A DNA stretch of 64,000 nt from an uncultured Lachnospiraceae bacterium (lineage in GTDB: Bacteria > Bacillota > Clostridia > Lachnospirales > Lachnospiraceae): NCBI GenBank assembly GCA_947626945.1, contig CANQUC010000002.1, positions 1 through 64,000 of the forward strand. Reading direction: 5' to 3'. Below the pieces are notes generated by a model. That model had not been told where the DNA came from. It saw only the letters and a list, made by a program, of their open reading frames with translations, and did not search any database. Shown here one piece after another: positions 17,268 through 25,728 of the stretch. Both the position numbers and the translations under genes were made by a program. Within the stretch, counting starts at the first letter, position 1, and each line of letters opens with the position of its first letter.

Positions 17268-18719
17268 TCATGAAATCGCGCCATGCTTTTTTGCCGGACG
17301 ATCCTCTCTTTTTGTATACAGCATCTCAAATGCGCCGATCACATACTTTCTGGTGTCTGCGGGAGCGATTACCGTATCCACATATCCTCTTTTTGCCGCG
17401 CTTAAAATGCCGGACTGCTTTTTCTGGTACAGGGCCGCCTTTTCTCTGATAAAAGCCTCTTTCTGGCTGCTCTTTTCAATTTCTTCTTCATAAATGATCT
17501 TCACAGCCAGCGCAGCATCCATCATACCGATCTTTGCGTTTTCCCATCCGTATACCAGATCCGCTCCGGTAGACTTGGCGTTCATGGTCAGATATGCGCT
17601 GCCCATAGCCTCTCCGGTCACCACATTGACCTTGGGAACAGACGCGTTCACAAAAGCATAGGTAAGCTTTGCCACCGCCTTTGCCAGACGCTTCTCCGCG
17701 CATTTGTCCGCGGCAAATCCCGATACGTTGGTCAGAGTCAATACAGGGATTCCGAAAGCGTCGCAGAAGTTTACAAAATCCGCCGCTTTCTCGCATCCCC
17801 CGGGAGTCAGCTCGCCGGGGAACGTTTCCACAGCCTGTCCGTCTTCGTCTCTCACGGCTGTTCTGTTGGCCACGGCGCCTACCGTAAGGCCGTTCAGCTT
17901 CAAAAAGCCGGTAACCATGCTTTTGGCATATTCGGCCTTTACCTCAAAAAACCGGTAATCGTCTGCCACCAGACGAAGAGCATAGGCGCTGTCGTCCGCC
18001 ACGCCCTCGATGCCCTCGCAAATTCTGTTCAGATCATCGGTGCACTCATCTATGGCTATATCTTCATTATTGCCCGGAAGCAGGCAAATCAATTCACGAA
18101 CTTTTTCGATCACGGAAGCTTCGTCTCCCGATCCGTCTACCAGACCGGTTTCCTGAGACTGGAATTTTACGCCGGACGTATCGCAGACAGACGCCCGATT
18201 GCCTTTTACCGCGTCGGGGCTGTTCAGGAAAAGCTTTCCTCCCTGTGCCATAAAGGTAAAATCAGACATGGCGGACGCGACTGCCATTCCGCCGCCGCAT
18301 GTGCCAAAGATCACGTCGATCTGCGGGATCACGCCGGAAGCCATGACTTTCTTCGCATAGATCTGACCAAAACCGTTCAGGGCATCCGTTGCTTCCTGCA
18401 GCCGCATTCCCGCGCAGTCGATCAGTCCGATCACTGGAGCACCCATCTTCATTGCCATGTCGTAGATCCTTACGATCTTGCGGGCGTGCATCTCTCCGAT
18501 GGTACCCTTTAAAACTGCCGCATCCTGGCTGTACACATACACCAGATTGCCGTCGATCACACCGTATCCGGTAATGACGCCGTCAGATGCCGCGCTCTCA
18601 TCCTGCATGTTGAAATCCGTGCTCCGGGCAGTTACAGCGGCGCCGATCTCAACAAAGCTGTTCTCATCAAGCAGACTTTGGATCCTGCCGCTTGCCGAGC
18701 TGTTTGTTGTACTACTCAT
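17268..18719 (-). CDS. Acyl-CoA-type carboxyltransferase (MmdA/PccB-like)
   Basis: Carboxyltransferase of the MmdA/PccB (crotonase-fold) superfamily, 483 residues, acting between an acyl-CoA and biotin. The two halves carry an N-terminal oxyanion region (GTCGGGMAVASAMSDF) and a C-terminal region (NVVTGEAMGSAYLTMN, IGMMDAALAVKIIY). It is shorter and more divergent than typical methylmalonyl-CoA decarboxylase alpha subunits (about 510), so the CoA substrate is unassigned. Start at 18719 with GGAGG about 7 nt upstream. It is the first gene of the cluster, downstream of a well-matched promoter. No biotin carboxylase is present, so this is a decarboxylase or transcarboxylase, not an ATP-dependent carboxylase. 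Confidence 0.84.
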   Translation of the reverse strand: MSSTTNSSASGRIQSLLDENSFVEIGAAVTARSTDFNMQDESAASDGVITGYGVIDGNLVYVYSQDAAVLKGTIGEMHARKIVRIYDMAMKMGAPVIGLIDCAGMRLQEATDALNGFGQIYAKKVMASGVIPQIDVIFGTCGGGMAVASAMSDFTFMAQGGKLFLNSPDAVKGNRASVCDTSGVKFQSQETGLVDGSGDEASVIEKVRELICLLPGNNEDIAIDECTDDLNRICEGIEGVADDSAYALRLVADDYRFFEVKAEYAKSMVTGFLKLNGLTVGAVANRTAVRDEDGQAVETFPGELTPGGCEKAADFVNFCDAFGIPVLTLTNVSGFAADKCAEKRLAKAVAKLTYAFVNASVPKVNVVTGEAMGSAYLTMNAKSTGADLVYGWENAKIGMMDAALAVKIIYEEEIEKSSQKEAFIREKAALYQKKQSGILSAAKRGYVDTVIAPADTRKYVIGAFEMLYTKREDRPAKKHGAIS

Positions 18720-18773
18720 AGTTGATCCTCCGTATTGATTTTTATTTATAAGATTCAAATATACTCCGATTTT

Positions 18774-18802
18774 AGTATAGTCTTTTTTCCGTAAAATGGC
18801 AA
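18774..18802 (-). promoter_or_regulatory. SigmaA-type promoter of the decarboxylase cluster
   Basis: On the minus strand TTGCCA, a 17-nt spacer and TATACT match the housekeeping consensus well. The start point would be about 18767, giving a leader near 48 nt that includes GGAGG before the first gene. Confidence 0.75.
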
Positions 18803-18877
18803 CTGTTTTTTACCGCATAAATCAGAAATTCTTACCCATACTAATCCTGTATCATGTTTCCCAAAAGGAGTGTTCTT

Positions 18878-19078
18878 ATGTGTGAAAAAAATGACCTTGA
18901 CAAAGATTTTGACTATCTGACAAACGCCGCCTCCGCCTGCGACTGCACCGGGCTGATTCCCGCCAATACCGCCATCGAGGGCGCCGCCGAATCCTATCAG
19001 GAGGTCTATGCCTATCAGCCTCCCAAAATCGTGAAAAAAACACCCGATGAAATATCAGAAAAAGACACCGTAAAATAA
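18878..19078 (+). CDS. Small conserved-looking protein with DCTGLIP motif
   Basis: A 66-residue cytoplasmic protein with a good ribosome binding site (AAAGGAG, 8 nt before the ATG). It reads as acidic N-terminus, DFDYLTNAASACDCTGLIP, then a Glu/Tyr-rich middle (AAESYQEVYAY) and a Lys-rich end. There is no signal peptide or helix. Codon use matches its neighbours. I recall short proteins with this DCTGLIP segment from other Clostridia but know no function. It is divergent from the decarboxylase cluster. Confidence 0.7.
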   Translation: MCEKNDLDKDFDYLTNAASACDCTGLIPANTAIEGAAESYQEVYAYQPPKIVKKTPDEISEKDTVK

Positions 19079-19111
19079 GGCTTTTTTACTTCTGCCTCTT
19101 TTTACGGCGTC
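19059..19111 (-). terminator. Terminator of the PH-domain gene, overlapping the small plus-strand gene
   Basis: On the minus strand GACGCCGTAAAA pairs with TTTTACGGTGTC, and an inner GGC/GCC stem continues inside the loop. TTTTTC follows at once. The arm and T-run cover the last five codons of the small plus-strand gene. Confidence 0.6.
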
Positions 19112-19163
19112 CTTTGCCTCCATCAGTCAGACCGCCTGTTCAAACGGAATCTCTTTCGTCGGA

Positions 19164-19682
19164 TCAGTCTCCGTCATTCGGACCGTCGTCCATTCCGTGA
19201 AGCCCGGCCAGATCATCATCCATCCCGTCCATGCCGTCCAGGTCATGAGGCATCACAGGCGGCGCTCCGTGAGGGATGCCCGGTCCGCCGGAGCTGAAAA
19301 ATTCTTTTCCGACAACATTTTTCTGATGTCTTGCCTCTTCGATCAGATCAGATAAAAGATCGTTCACCTTTCCCGGATTTTTGATGTTTTTTAATAAAAT
19401 CTCATGGTTGATGTCCGCCTTGGTAATCAGGGCCACTGTCCCGGTGCCAAACAGCTTTTGCGCCAGACTGCGGCGCAGCTGGATATCAATGATCCGGTAA
19501 AGCAGCGTCTGATCCTGCACAGAGTTAAAGAAACCTCTGTCCACAAAAATCCTGCCCCTGCGGACACAGTATTTGGTAAATGAAATAGGGAACCACATAA
19601 AATGTTTCCGATCCTGCCAGATAACCCGGCCGTCTGCCGCGGCGTCAGCGGCCCCGCCGGAAACCTGCCTGTTTTCTGCCAT
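19164..19682 (-). CDS. Bacterial PH-domain protein with acidic tail
   Basis: A 172-residue cytoplasmic protein. Residues about 18-115 match a bacterial pleckstrin-homology (YdbT/bPH) domain: VIWQDRKHFMWFPISFTKY, RGRIFVDRGFFN, LLYRIIDIQLRRSLAQKLFG and GTVALITKAD. The last 45 residues are rich in Gly, Met, Asp and Pro (PHDLDGMDGMDDDLAGLHG) and are probably disordered. AAGGAGG lies 8 nt before the ATG. Function is unknown; the domain family is common in Firmicutes. It is a single-gene unit with its own promoter and terminator. Confidence 0.8.
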   Translation of the reverse strand: MAENRQVSGGAADAAADGRVIWQDRKHFMWFPISFTKYCVRRGRIFVDRGFFNSVQDQTLLYRIIDIQLRRSLAQKLFGTGTVALITKADINHEILLKNIKNPGKVNDLLSDLIEEARHQKNVVGKEFFSSGGPGIPHGAPPVMPHDLDGMDGMDDDLAGLHGMDDGPNDGD

Positions 19683-19722
19683 ACCCTTTCCTCCTTATGA
19701 TCTTCTGCCGTTTTCTGATTTT

Positions 19723-19750
19723 ATCTTACTATATTCCCCAAAAAATGCAA
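19723..19750 (-). promoter_or_regulatory. Likely promoter of the PH-domain gene
   Basis: Minus-strand TTGCAT, 16-nt spacer, TAAGAT; a start point near 19716 gives a short leader of about 34 nt with AAGGAGG. Confidence 0.6.
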
Positions 19751-19793
19751 GGTTTTTATAACCGTTTCATCAGGTTCCCGGTTATTCAGGCAG

Positions 19794-21083
19794 TCAGGCG
19801 GCGTCTGCCGGACTGTGAAAGCTGAGAAACTGCCGAAGAACGGTCTGAATGCTCCAGCCCGGGGATCTTTTCGCCACATCTTCATCAGTCAGGACCGGAA
19901 ACTCCAGAACCACCTGATCATCCAGCAGATACTGTACCTTTCCCGCCACTGTATTCTTTTTTACCGGCGCTTTCAAAGAGGGCTTTAATGTGACCTCTGC
20001 CCGGACGCGCTCATCTTTTCCAAGGAGCATCCGCAGAGGCTGCTCTCCTCCATAGTCGGCTCTGAGCGATACATAAGCATTATCATTGGGATCATCCGGC
20101 CCCGGCACCCCGTTTTCCACCGGGATCTTCTGAAATTCTGTCTGCTTTTCCAGCTCCCGGTATTCAAACTGCTCCAGTCCAAATTTCATCAGGGTCCTGG
20201 TGTCCTCCCATTTATAGGTTCTGTTGTTTGGCCACCCGCAGGCAAGCAGCGCCACAATCAGCGTCTTTCCATCCCGCTCCAGGGCTCCCACATAGCAGTA
20301 TCCGGCCTTGGCGGTAAAACCGGTCTTTCCTGTCAGCGCACCCTCCATCATCTGCAAAAAGGCGTTGTGGTTTCTGCAGGAAAAATTCCGGGTGCCCTTT
20401 ACATTGGAAAACGAATAGGCAGACGTGCCGGTGATCTCAAGAAATTCCTCTTTTTTGGTGGATTCCCGGATACAGTAGCGCAGAATCCTTGCCAGATCCG
20501 CCGCGGTCGTGTGATGCTCATGGACATTGCCCTGCTGATCTGTCACAGCCCCGTCCAGACCGTTTGGCGTCACAAAATAAGTGTCGTAGCAGCCAAGATC
20601 CCTTGCCTTTTGATTCATCATGGCCCCAAAGGCCTCCAGGGAGCCCGCCACATGCTCCGCAATGGCTGCCGCGCTGTCGTTGTGAGATTCCAGCATCATG
20701 GAGTACAGCAGGTCTTTCAGATAAAACTGTTCGTTTTCCACCATACCAAGCCGCACCTTGGGCATGGCGGATGCCTTTGCGCTGACTGTCACCTGATCGG
20801 AAAGATCCCCAAACTCCAGCGCCAGAATGCAGGTCATGATTTTGGTGGTGCTTGCCATGGGCATCTGTTCCTCTCCGTTTTTTTCATACAGCACTCTTCC
20901 ACTGTCACCGTCCAGCAGTACGGCTGATTTCGCGTGCAGCTTCAGATCCGCCGGGGCAGCGGCAGCATCCCGGACAGCCTCTTCATTTTGGGCAGCAAAA
21001 ACTGCACCTGCAGGCAAACAGGTGCAGCACAGACAGCACAGCAACATCAAAATCAGAAAAGAACGGAACTTTCCAAAAACCAT
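19794..21083 (-). CDS. D-alanyl-D-alanine carboxypeptidase (DacF-like)
   Basis: Exported serine peptidase that trims the terminal D-Ala from peptidoglycan stem peptides. The 429 residues begin with a signal peptide (about 1-31). The peptidase S11 motifs are ASTTKIM (about 78-84, nucleophile Ser in SxxK), SHN (about 133) and KTG (about 244). A C-terminal PBP5-type beta domain follows (about 320-400), and the end is an amphipathic segment that may hold the membrane. The ATG has GGAG 5 nt upstream. It follows scpB by 62 nt and may be read with it. Confidence 0.92.
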   Translation of the reverse strand: MVFGKFRSFLILMLLCCLCCTCLPAGAVFAAQNEEAVRDAAAAPADLKLHAKSAVLLDGDSGRVLYEKNGEEQMPMASTTKIMTCILALEFGDLSDQVTVSAKASAMPKVRLGMVENEQFYLKDLLYSMMLESHNDSAAAIAEHVAGSLEAFGAMMNQKARDLGCYDTYFVTPNGLDGAVTDQQGNVHEHHTTAADLARILRYCIRESTKKEEFLEITGTSAYSFSNVKGTRNFSCRNHNAFLQMMEGALTGKTGFTAKAGYCYVGALERDGKTLIVALLACGWPNNRTYKWEDTRTLMKFGLEQFEYRELEKQTEFQKIPVENGVPGPDDPNDNAYVSLRADYGGEQPLRMLLGKDERVRAEVTLKPSLKAPVKKNTVAGKVQYLLDDQVVLEFPVLTDEDVAKRSPGWSIQTVLRQFLSFHSPADAA

Positions 21084-21145
21084 GAAAACTCCAGAATCAG
21101 ACTTTATCTAACTATATGTAAAAAATTCCGGTTTAGAACAGCGGA

Positions 21146-21715
21146 TCAGACCTGAACATTCAGCTGCATTTCCTCCTGCGCTTCGGTTTTGAATTCTTCC
21201 AGTTTGTCCGGAGAAAGCATCGGAAGCTCATCCACAGACTGCACGCCAAAACAGCGCAGAAACTCTTCGGTAGTTCCAAACAGCAAAGGGCGTCCGGGCG
21301 CGTCCAGCCTTCCAAGTTCCATGATCAGGTCATATTCCAGAAGCTTATTGATGGCATGATCGCTTTTGACGCCTCTGATCTTTTCAATCTCCAGACGGGT
21401 CACAGGCTGCTTGTAGGCCACAATGGAAAGGGTCTCCAGCAGCACCTCTGTCAGCACATGCTTTTTTGGCTGGGTGGCAATGGCGATAACGGCCTCATAC
21501 AGCTCCGGCTTTGTACAGAGCTGCACACTGTCCTCCAGCATAATCAGCTTGATGCCTCTTGTTTTTTCCTGATATCCGTCCATCATATTTCTGATGATCT
21601 TTCTGGTATCCGCGGGGCTGATCTGAAGTACCCCGGCAATCTTGTCCACGGGAACCGAATCTCCCATGGTAAACAAAATTGCCTCAATGGCGGCCTCATA
21701 ATTCATTTCTTTCAA
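21146..21715 (-). CDS. scpB: Segregation and condensation protein B
   Basis: Winged-helix subunit of the SMC-ScpAB condensin that compacts and segregates the chromosome. The 189 residues show the family features AAIEAILFTMGD, YKQPVTRLEIEKIRGV and GRLDAPGRPLLFGTTEEFL. The start overlaps the scpA stop as ATGA, as is normal for this pair. Confidence 0.95.
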   Translation of the reverse strand: MKEMNYEAAIEAILFTMGDSVPVDKIAGVLQISPADTRKIIRNMMDGYQEKTRGIKLIMLEDSVQLCTKPELYEAVIAIATQPKKHVLTEVLLETLSIVAYKQPVTRLEIEKIRGVKSDHAINKLLEYDLIMELGRLDAPGRPLLFGTTEEFLRCFGVQSVDELPMLSPDKLEEFKTEAQEEMQLNVQV

Positions 21716-22473
21716 TCTGCTTCTCCTTCTGCAATATCCGATGTGATCTCGATATCATCAAAAAGCCGTTCCTGCCTGATGTGGATCTTTCCGCTTTTCA
21801 TCAGCTCCAGCACAGACAAAAATGTCACAATCAGTTCTGTTTTGCTTTTTTGTTTTTTTAACAGCTTCCGGAATGAAAACCGCCGGTTCTTTTTGGCAAA
21901 GTCTTCCACATAATCCATTTTTTCATCCAGGCTGATCTCTTCTTTTTCAATGGTGCCGAATTTGCTTCTGATGGGGTCGATCTTGTCCGCCTGACGCCGC
22001 ATCATGTCCTCAAAGATCTCGCGCAGCTTTTTCAGGTCCACATCTTTTACCAGCTGATCCAGATCTACCGGCTGCCTGTAATTTTTCACTTCCTCCGGCA
22101 GGGTCGGCTGCTTATACAAAATCCTGTCCGCGTCCACCTGCCTGTCCATCAGTTCATAGGACATGTACTTATACATTTTGTACTCCAGAAGCTGCTGTAC
22201 AAGCTCTTCCCTGGGATCCTCCTCTTCCCCCTCCTCATTGATCTCCGGAGGAAGAAGCATTTTGGCCTTAATGCTGATCAGGGTCGCGGCCATAACCAGA
22301 AATTCACTGACAACATTCAGATCCTGCCGCTCCATTTCCCTGATGTAATCCATGTATTGTTCTGTGATCTCCACAATGGGAATGTCATAAATGTCGATTT
22401 TATTTTTTTCGATCAGGTGCAGGAGCAGGTCCAAAGGGCCTTCAAACACCTGAAGTTTTACCGGTATTGCCAT
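21712..22473 (-). CDS. scpA: Segregation and condensation protein A
   Basis: Kleisin subunit of SMC-ScpAB, 253 residues. The N-terminal SMC-binding part contains LQVFEGPLDLLLHLIEKNKI and IVEITEQYMDYI, then LVMAATLISIKAKMLLP; the acidic centre and the C-terminal winged helix (FLSVLELMKSGKI) follow. The frame is open to 22533, but the ATG at 22473 starts at the conserved MAIPVKLQ and has AGGATGAG in front. SMC itself is not in the window. Confidence 0.95.
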   Translation of the reverse strand: MAIPVKLQVFEGPLDLLLHLIEKNKIDIYDIPIVEITEQYMDYIREMERQDLNVVSEFLVMAATLISIKAKMLLPPEINEEGEEEDPREELVQQLLEYKMYKYMSYELMDRQVDADRILYKQPTLPEEVKNYRQPVDLDQLVKDVDLKKLREIFEDMMRRQADKIDPIRSKFGTIEKEEISLDEKMDYVEDFAKKNRRFSFRKLLKKQKSKTELIVTFLSVLELMKSGKIHIRQERLFDDIEITSDIAEGEAD

Positions 22474-22540
22474 GGTCTCATCCTCAGTCCTCAAAATCTC
22501 TCTCATTTTACCCTGTGAAAGGACAAAATGCAAGGACTAC

Positions 22541-23575
22541 TTACTCCTGCTTCGATCCGAATTCCATGTTGGCAAAGATCAGCTCCATCCGTTCATCCGG
22601 AAACCGGTTGTCAAGCAGCACTTCCAACCCGTTGGAAGGCTCCTTTCCATCAAAACGCTCTGCCCAGCGATACAGGGAAAGTCCGGTCACCACAATGTTC
22701 ACCGCGAAAAACGCCGTCATGATCCAGGTAAAAATCTTACCGGCTTTATTGGGGATCTTCAGGATCAGGGAACCCATTCTGGGATAAATATTTTTGATCC
22801 AGAAAACGCCCAGGAAGCCCCAGAACACTCCATACAGCAGACAGATCCGGCCGTTCAGGTTAAAAGGCATATCGCTGTAATCCCAGGATCTGGAACCCAG
22901 AATCAGCTCCTGGCCCCAGGAACAGACATATTCCAGGGCGCTGCCTACTACCATTCCCACAAGGAACGAGATCCAGGCGCCCCGGTTCCGGTATTGATAC
23001 AGCGTGAGAGTCAGCAGAATCGCGCCTGCTCCGTAAAGAAGATTAAAGGGTCCATATACAAGGCCTGCCCGGCTTTCCAGATGCCCCCAGCGGATCACGC
23101 ACCAGATCATCTCAATGACAACGCCTACAAAGCTGCCCGTAAAACAGACAAGAAGCAGCTTGTACGGATTGATTCCCTTTGCGAAATGCTGCAGCTTCTG
23201 TTCAGCCCGGTCAATAGAGGCATTTGCCGGCGCGGCGGGGATGAGCTTTTTCTTGCGCCGGGATTTTTTCAGATCCCGGAACCGGGCGGAAAGCTCGTCT
23301 TCCATTCCGGCGGTATGCTGATAAGCCCGGATCAGGTTGGAGGAGGTCTGCTTCAGGGAATGGATCTCATTTTCCACCTGATCCTCCAGTTCCCGGGAAT
23401 CCTCTTCGTCCACCAGACGGATGTAATAGTCGTCCAGCCGCTGCTTGGTGCTTTTGGTCTCCTCTAAGATCAGATTGCTGGTAAGCTCCAGTCTGGTTGG
23501 AGAAAATACCGCTGTTTCTCCGGCCTTTTCTTTTTCCTTTAAGATTCCTCTTTTGAATGTTCCTTTGATCTTCAT
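22541..23575 (-). CDS. CmpB-family membrane protein (putative ABC transporter permease)
   Basis: Membrane protein, 344 residues. The N-terminal 120 residues are charged and helical (RLDDYYIRLVDEEDSRELE), likely cytoplasmic and coiled-coil. The C-terminal part has about five helices and the family pattern FTGSFVGVVIEMIWC, GLVYGPFNLLYGAGA and WDYSDMPFNLNGRICLLYG, which belongs to the putative ABC-transporter type IV (CmpB) family. No ATPase is adjacent, so a transport role is unproven. The start at 23575 has GGAG 9 nt before it; the frame is open to a TTG at 23623 that overlaps the upstream gene. Confidence 0.8.
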   Translation of the reverse strand: MKIKGTFKRGILKEKEKAGETAVFSPTRLELTSNLILEETKSTKQRLDDYYIRLVDEEDSRELEDQVENEIHSLKQTSSNLIRAYQHTAGMEDELSARFRDLKKSRRKKKLIPAAPANASIDRAEQKLQHFAKGINPYKLLLVCFTGSFVGVVIEMIWCVIRWGHLESRAGLVYGPFNLLYGAGAILLTLTLYQYRNRGAWISFLVGMVVGSALEYVCSWGQELILGSRSWDYSDMPFNLNGRICLLYGVFWGFLGVFWIKNIYPRMGSLILKIPNKAGKIFTWIMTAFFAVNIVVTGLSLYRWAERFDGKEPSNGLEVLLDNRFPDERMELIFANMEFGSKQE

Positions 23576-23612
23576 TTTCTCAGACTCCAATTGTATTTTT
23601 ATCCTGTTGCTT

Positions 23613-24476
23613 TTATTTCTCAAAGTTCAGAATGATCAGCTCCGGCCTGTTAAACAGGCGGATGGGGATCGTGTGGGCCCCAAGCCCTCTGGACACCAGC
23701 ATTTTCTTTCCGTTTCTTTCGTAAATTCCTCCTGAATAAGAAGGAAACAATCCGATACTGGGCGAGATCAGACCTCTTTTTCCGATCCGCACCACGCCTC
23801 CGTGAACATGTCCGGAGATGGTCAGATCCGCCCCCCATTTTTCATAATCCGGAAAATAAAAAGGGGAGTGGGCAAGGAGGATCTTGTAGATCCCCTCTCT
23901 TTTCGGCGGCAGGGTTTGTTCCAGATAGCCCTCCTCCATGGGGGTCTTTCGAAAACGCCTGTAATAAATCCGATCCAGTTCCAGACCGTAAACGTCCGCT
24001 TCCACCTTTCCCAGAAACACTGTCTGCCGTTCATTGTGCAGCATGGAGACTCCCCCGTCCGCCAGACATTTTTCATAGCGGGCGTATTCCTCCCCATAAA
24101 TATCGGGATATAATTTCATCCGGTATTCGTGATTGCCCATGCCGTAACAGACCGGGTACCGCTGTGACAGGGCTCTCACCAGACGGGACGCGGGAACCGT
24201 GGATTTTCCCGGCTCCGCCACCGTCATATCTCCCGCGATCAGAATACAGGATGGCGCCGCCCGGTCAATAGCGGCCAGAAGCCTTTCGTTGTCCCTGCCG
24301 TACACCCGGTTATGCAGATCGGCCAGCACCGCCGTTTTCACTGGTTTCTGATTCACGGCAAACCTGGGGTCATGTATGGTATATTCAGTAACCTGGAAGT
24401 GATTCAGTTCCCACAGAATCCGCGAAACGATCACCGCCATAAGCGCAAGGAACAGCGCCGCCAGCATCCATTTCAT
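23613..24476 (-). CDS. Membrane-anchored metallophosphoesterase (YaeI/YkuE-like)
   Basis: Calcineurin-like phosphoesterase, 287 residues, with an N-terminal membrane helix (about 3-22) that places the catalytic domain outside or at the membrane. Metal motifs are visible in order: LADLHN (about 52), IAGDMT (about 80), YGMGNHEY (about 113), LAHSP (about 202) and SGHVHGG (about 223). The subfamily with an N-terminal anchor includes enzymes acting on lipid-linked substrates, but the substrate here is not determined. It lies 12 nt after a DacF gene. Confidence 0.88.
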   Translation of the reverse strand: MKWMLAALFLALMAVIVSRILWELNHFQVTEYTIHDPRFAVNQKPVKTAVLADLHNRVYGRDNERLLAAIDRAAPSCILIAGDMTVAEPGKSTVPASRLVRALSQRYPVCYGMGNHEYRMKLYPDIYGEEYARYEKCLADGGVSMLHNERQTVFLGKVEADVYGLELDRIYYRRFRKTPMEEGYLEQTLPPKREGIYKILLAHSPFYFPDYEKWGADLTISGHVHGGVVRIGKRGLISPSIGLFPSYSGGIYERNGKKMLVSRGLGAHTIPIRLFNRPELIILNFEK

Positions 24477-24488
24477 TTGTAATCTCCT

Positions 24489-25661
24489 TTACAGGCCGAA
24501 ACATAACCTCAGCGTTTTCACAAAGCAATGCCCAAAACCTGCCTTTTTGATATTCTCATCATAAACCAGATTCACGGAGCCGATCTTCTGGCCATTTAAC
24601 TGATAACTGACCACTCCCGCTTTCTGGCCTTTTTTTATGGGAGCCTGCACTTCTTTTGGAACCTGCACAACCTTTTCAATCTGATCCAGATCCTGCCCAT
24701 CCACGCTTACATAGTGAAAATCCGACTCATAGGATACCGGCGCCCGCTCTTTTTCACCCAGGCGGACTGTCACATAGGAAACCGGCTCACTGCAGGAATC
24801 CTCATAAACGCGGCTGACGCCAAACCCGTAATTCAAAAGCCTGGTAGCGTCTGCAAACCGCACCTTGTAGTCAGGCGCCGCCAGAATCACCGCGATCAGT
24901 TCCACGCCGTCTTTTTCTGCCGTCGCGGAAACACAATATTTTGCCAGGCTGGTGCTGCCGGTCTTTAATCCTGTGGCATACTCATACTGCCGAACCAGCT
25001 TATTGGTGTTGGTCAGCCCAAACTCCTTTGTGCCCTTTGCGGTAGTATGGGTGATGTTTTCCATCCAGATCATGGAATATTCGTGGATCTTCGGATATTT
25101 TGTAATCAGCTCCCTGGACATGAGCGCAATGTCCCTGGCGGTGGTCATGTGCCCGTCCGTGTCCAGGCCGTTGCAGTTTTCAAAATGGGTGTTGGTCATT
25201 CCCAGGCCCTTTGCCCGCTCATTCATCTGATTGACAAATTCCGCTTCCGAGCCCCAGATATGCTCCGCCATTGCCACGCAGGCGTCGTTGGCAGAGGCCA
25301 CCGCGATACATTTGATCATGGTATCCACCGTCTGGGTCTCTCCCGGTTCCAAAAATACCTGGGATCCTCCCATACTTGCCGCGTATTCGGATGTGGTCAC
25401 CGTGTCGTCCAGACTGATCTTTCCCTCATTCAAAGCGTCAAAGATCAGAATCAGCGTCATGATCTTCGTGACGCTGGCAGGATGATACCGGGTGTCCGCG
25501 TCTTTCTCCCAGATCACCGTTCCGGTGGAGGCCTCCATCAGGATAGCCGCCGGCGCCGAAATCTCCTGAGACAGATCCTCCGCGCCCACGTTCTTGATAT
25601 TGCCCATGGAGACGGAAAAGATCATGACCAATGACAGACATAGGGAAATTATTTTTTTCAT
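24489..25661 (-). CDS. D-alanyl-D-alanine carboxypeptidase (DacF-like), second copy
   Basis: A second exported S11 peptidase, 390 residues and clearly different from the copy at 19794. Signal peptide about 1-27. Motifs are ASVTKIM (about 63-69), SAND (about 123) and LKTGSTS (about 233). The C-terminal PBP5-type domain is present and the last 20 residues are amphipathic. GAGCAG sits before the ATG, a weak ribosome binding site. It leads the downstream phosphoesterase, CmpB, scpA and scpB genes on the same strand. Confidence 0.92.
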   Translation of the reverse strand: MKKIISLCLSLVMIFSVSMGNIKNVGAEDLSQEISAPAAILMEASTGTVIWEKDADTRYHPASVTKIMTLILIFDALNEGKISLDDTVTTSEYAASMGGSQVFLEPGETQTVDTMIKCIAVASANDACVAMAEHIWGSEAEFVNQMNERAKGLGMTNTHFENCNGLDTDGHMTTARDIALMSRELITKYPKIHEYSMIWMENITHTTAKGTKEFGLTNTNKLVRQYEYATGLKTGSTSLAKYCVSATAEKDGVELIAVILAAPDYKVRFADATRLLNYGFGVSRVYEDSCSEPVSYVTVRLGEKERAPVSYESDFHYVSVDGQDLDQIEKVVQVPKEVQAPIKKGQKAGVVSYQLNGQKIGSVNLVYDENIKKAGFGHCFVKTLRLCFGL

Positions 25662-25728
25662 ATTCTGCTCCCAACTGCTATTCTATAACAGTTTAGTCAA
25701 AAAGGGAACATTCTATGACCATGATTTG

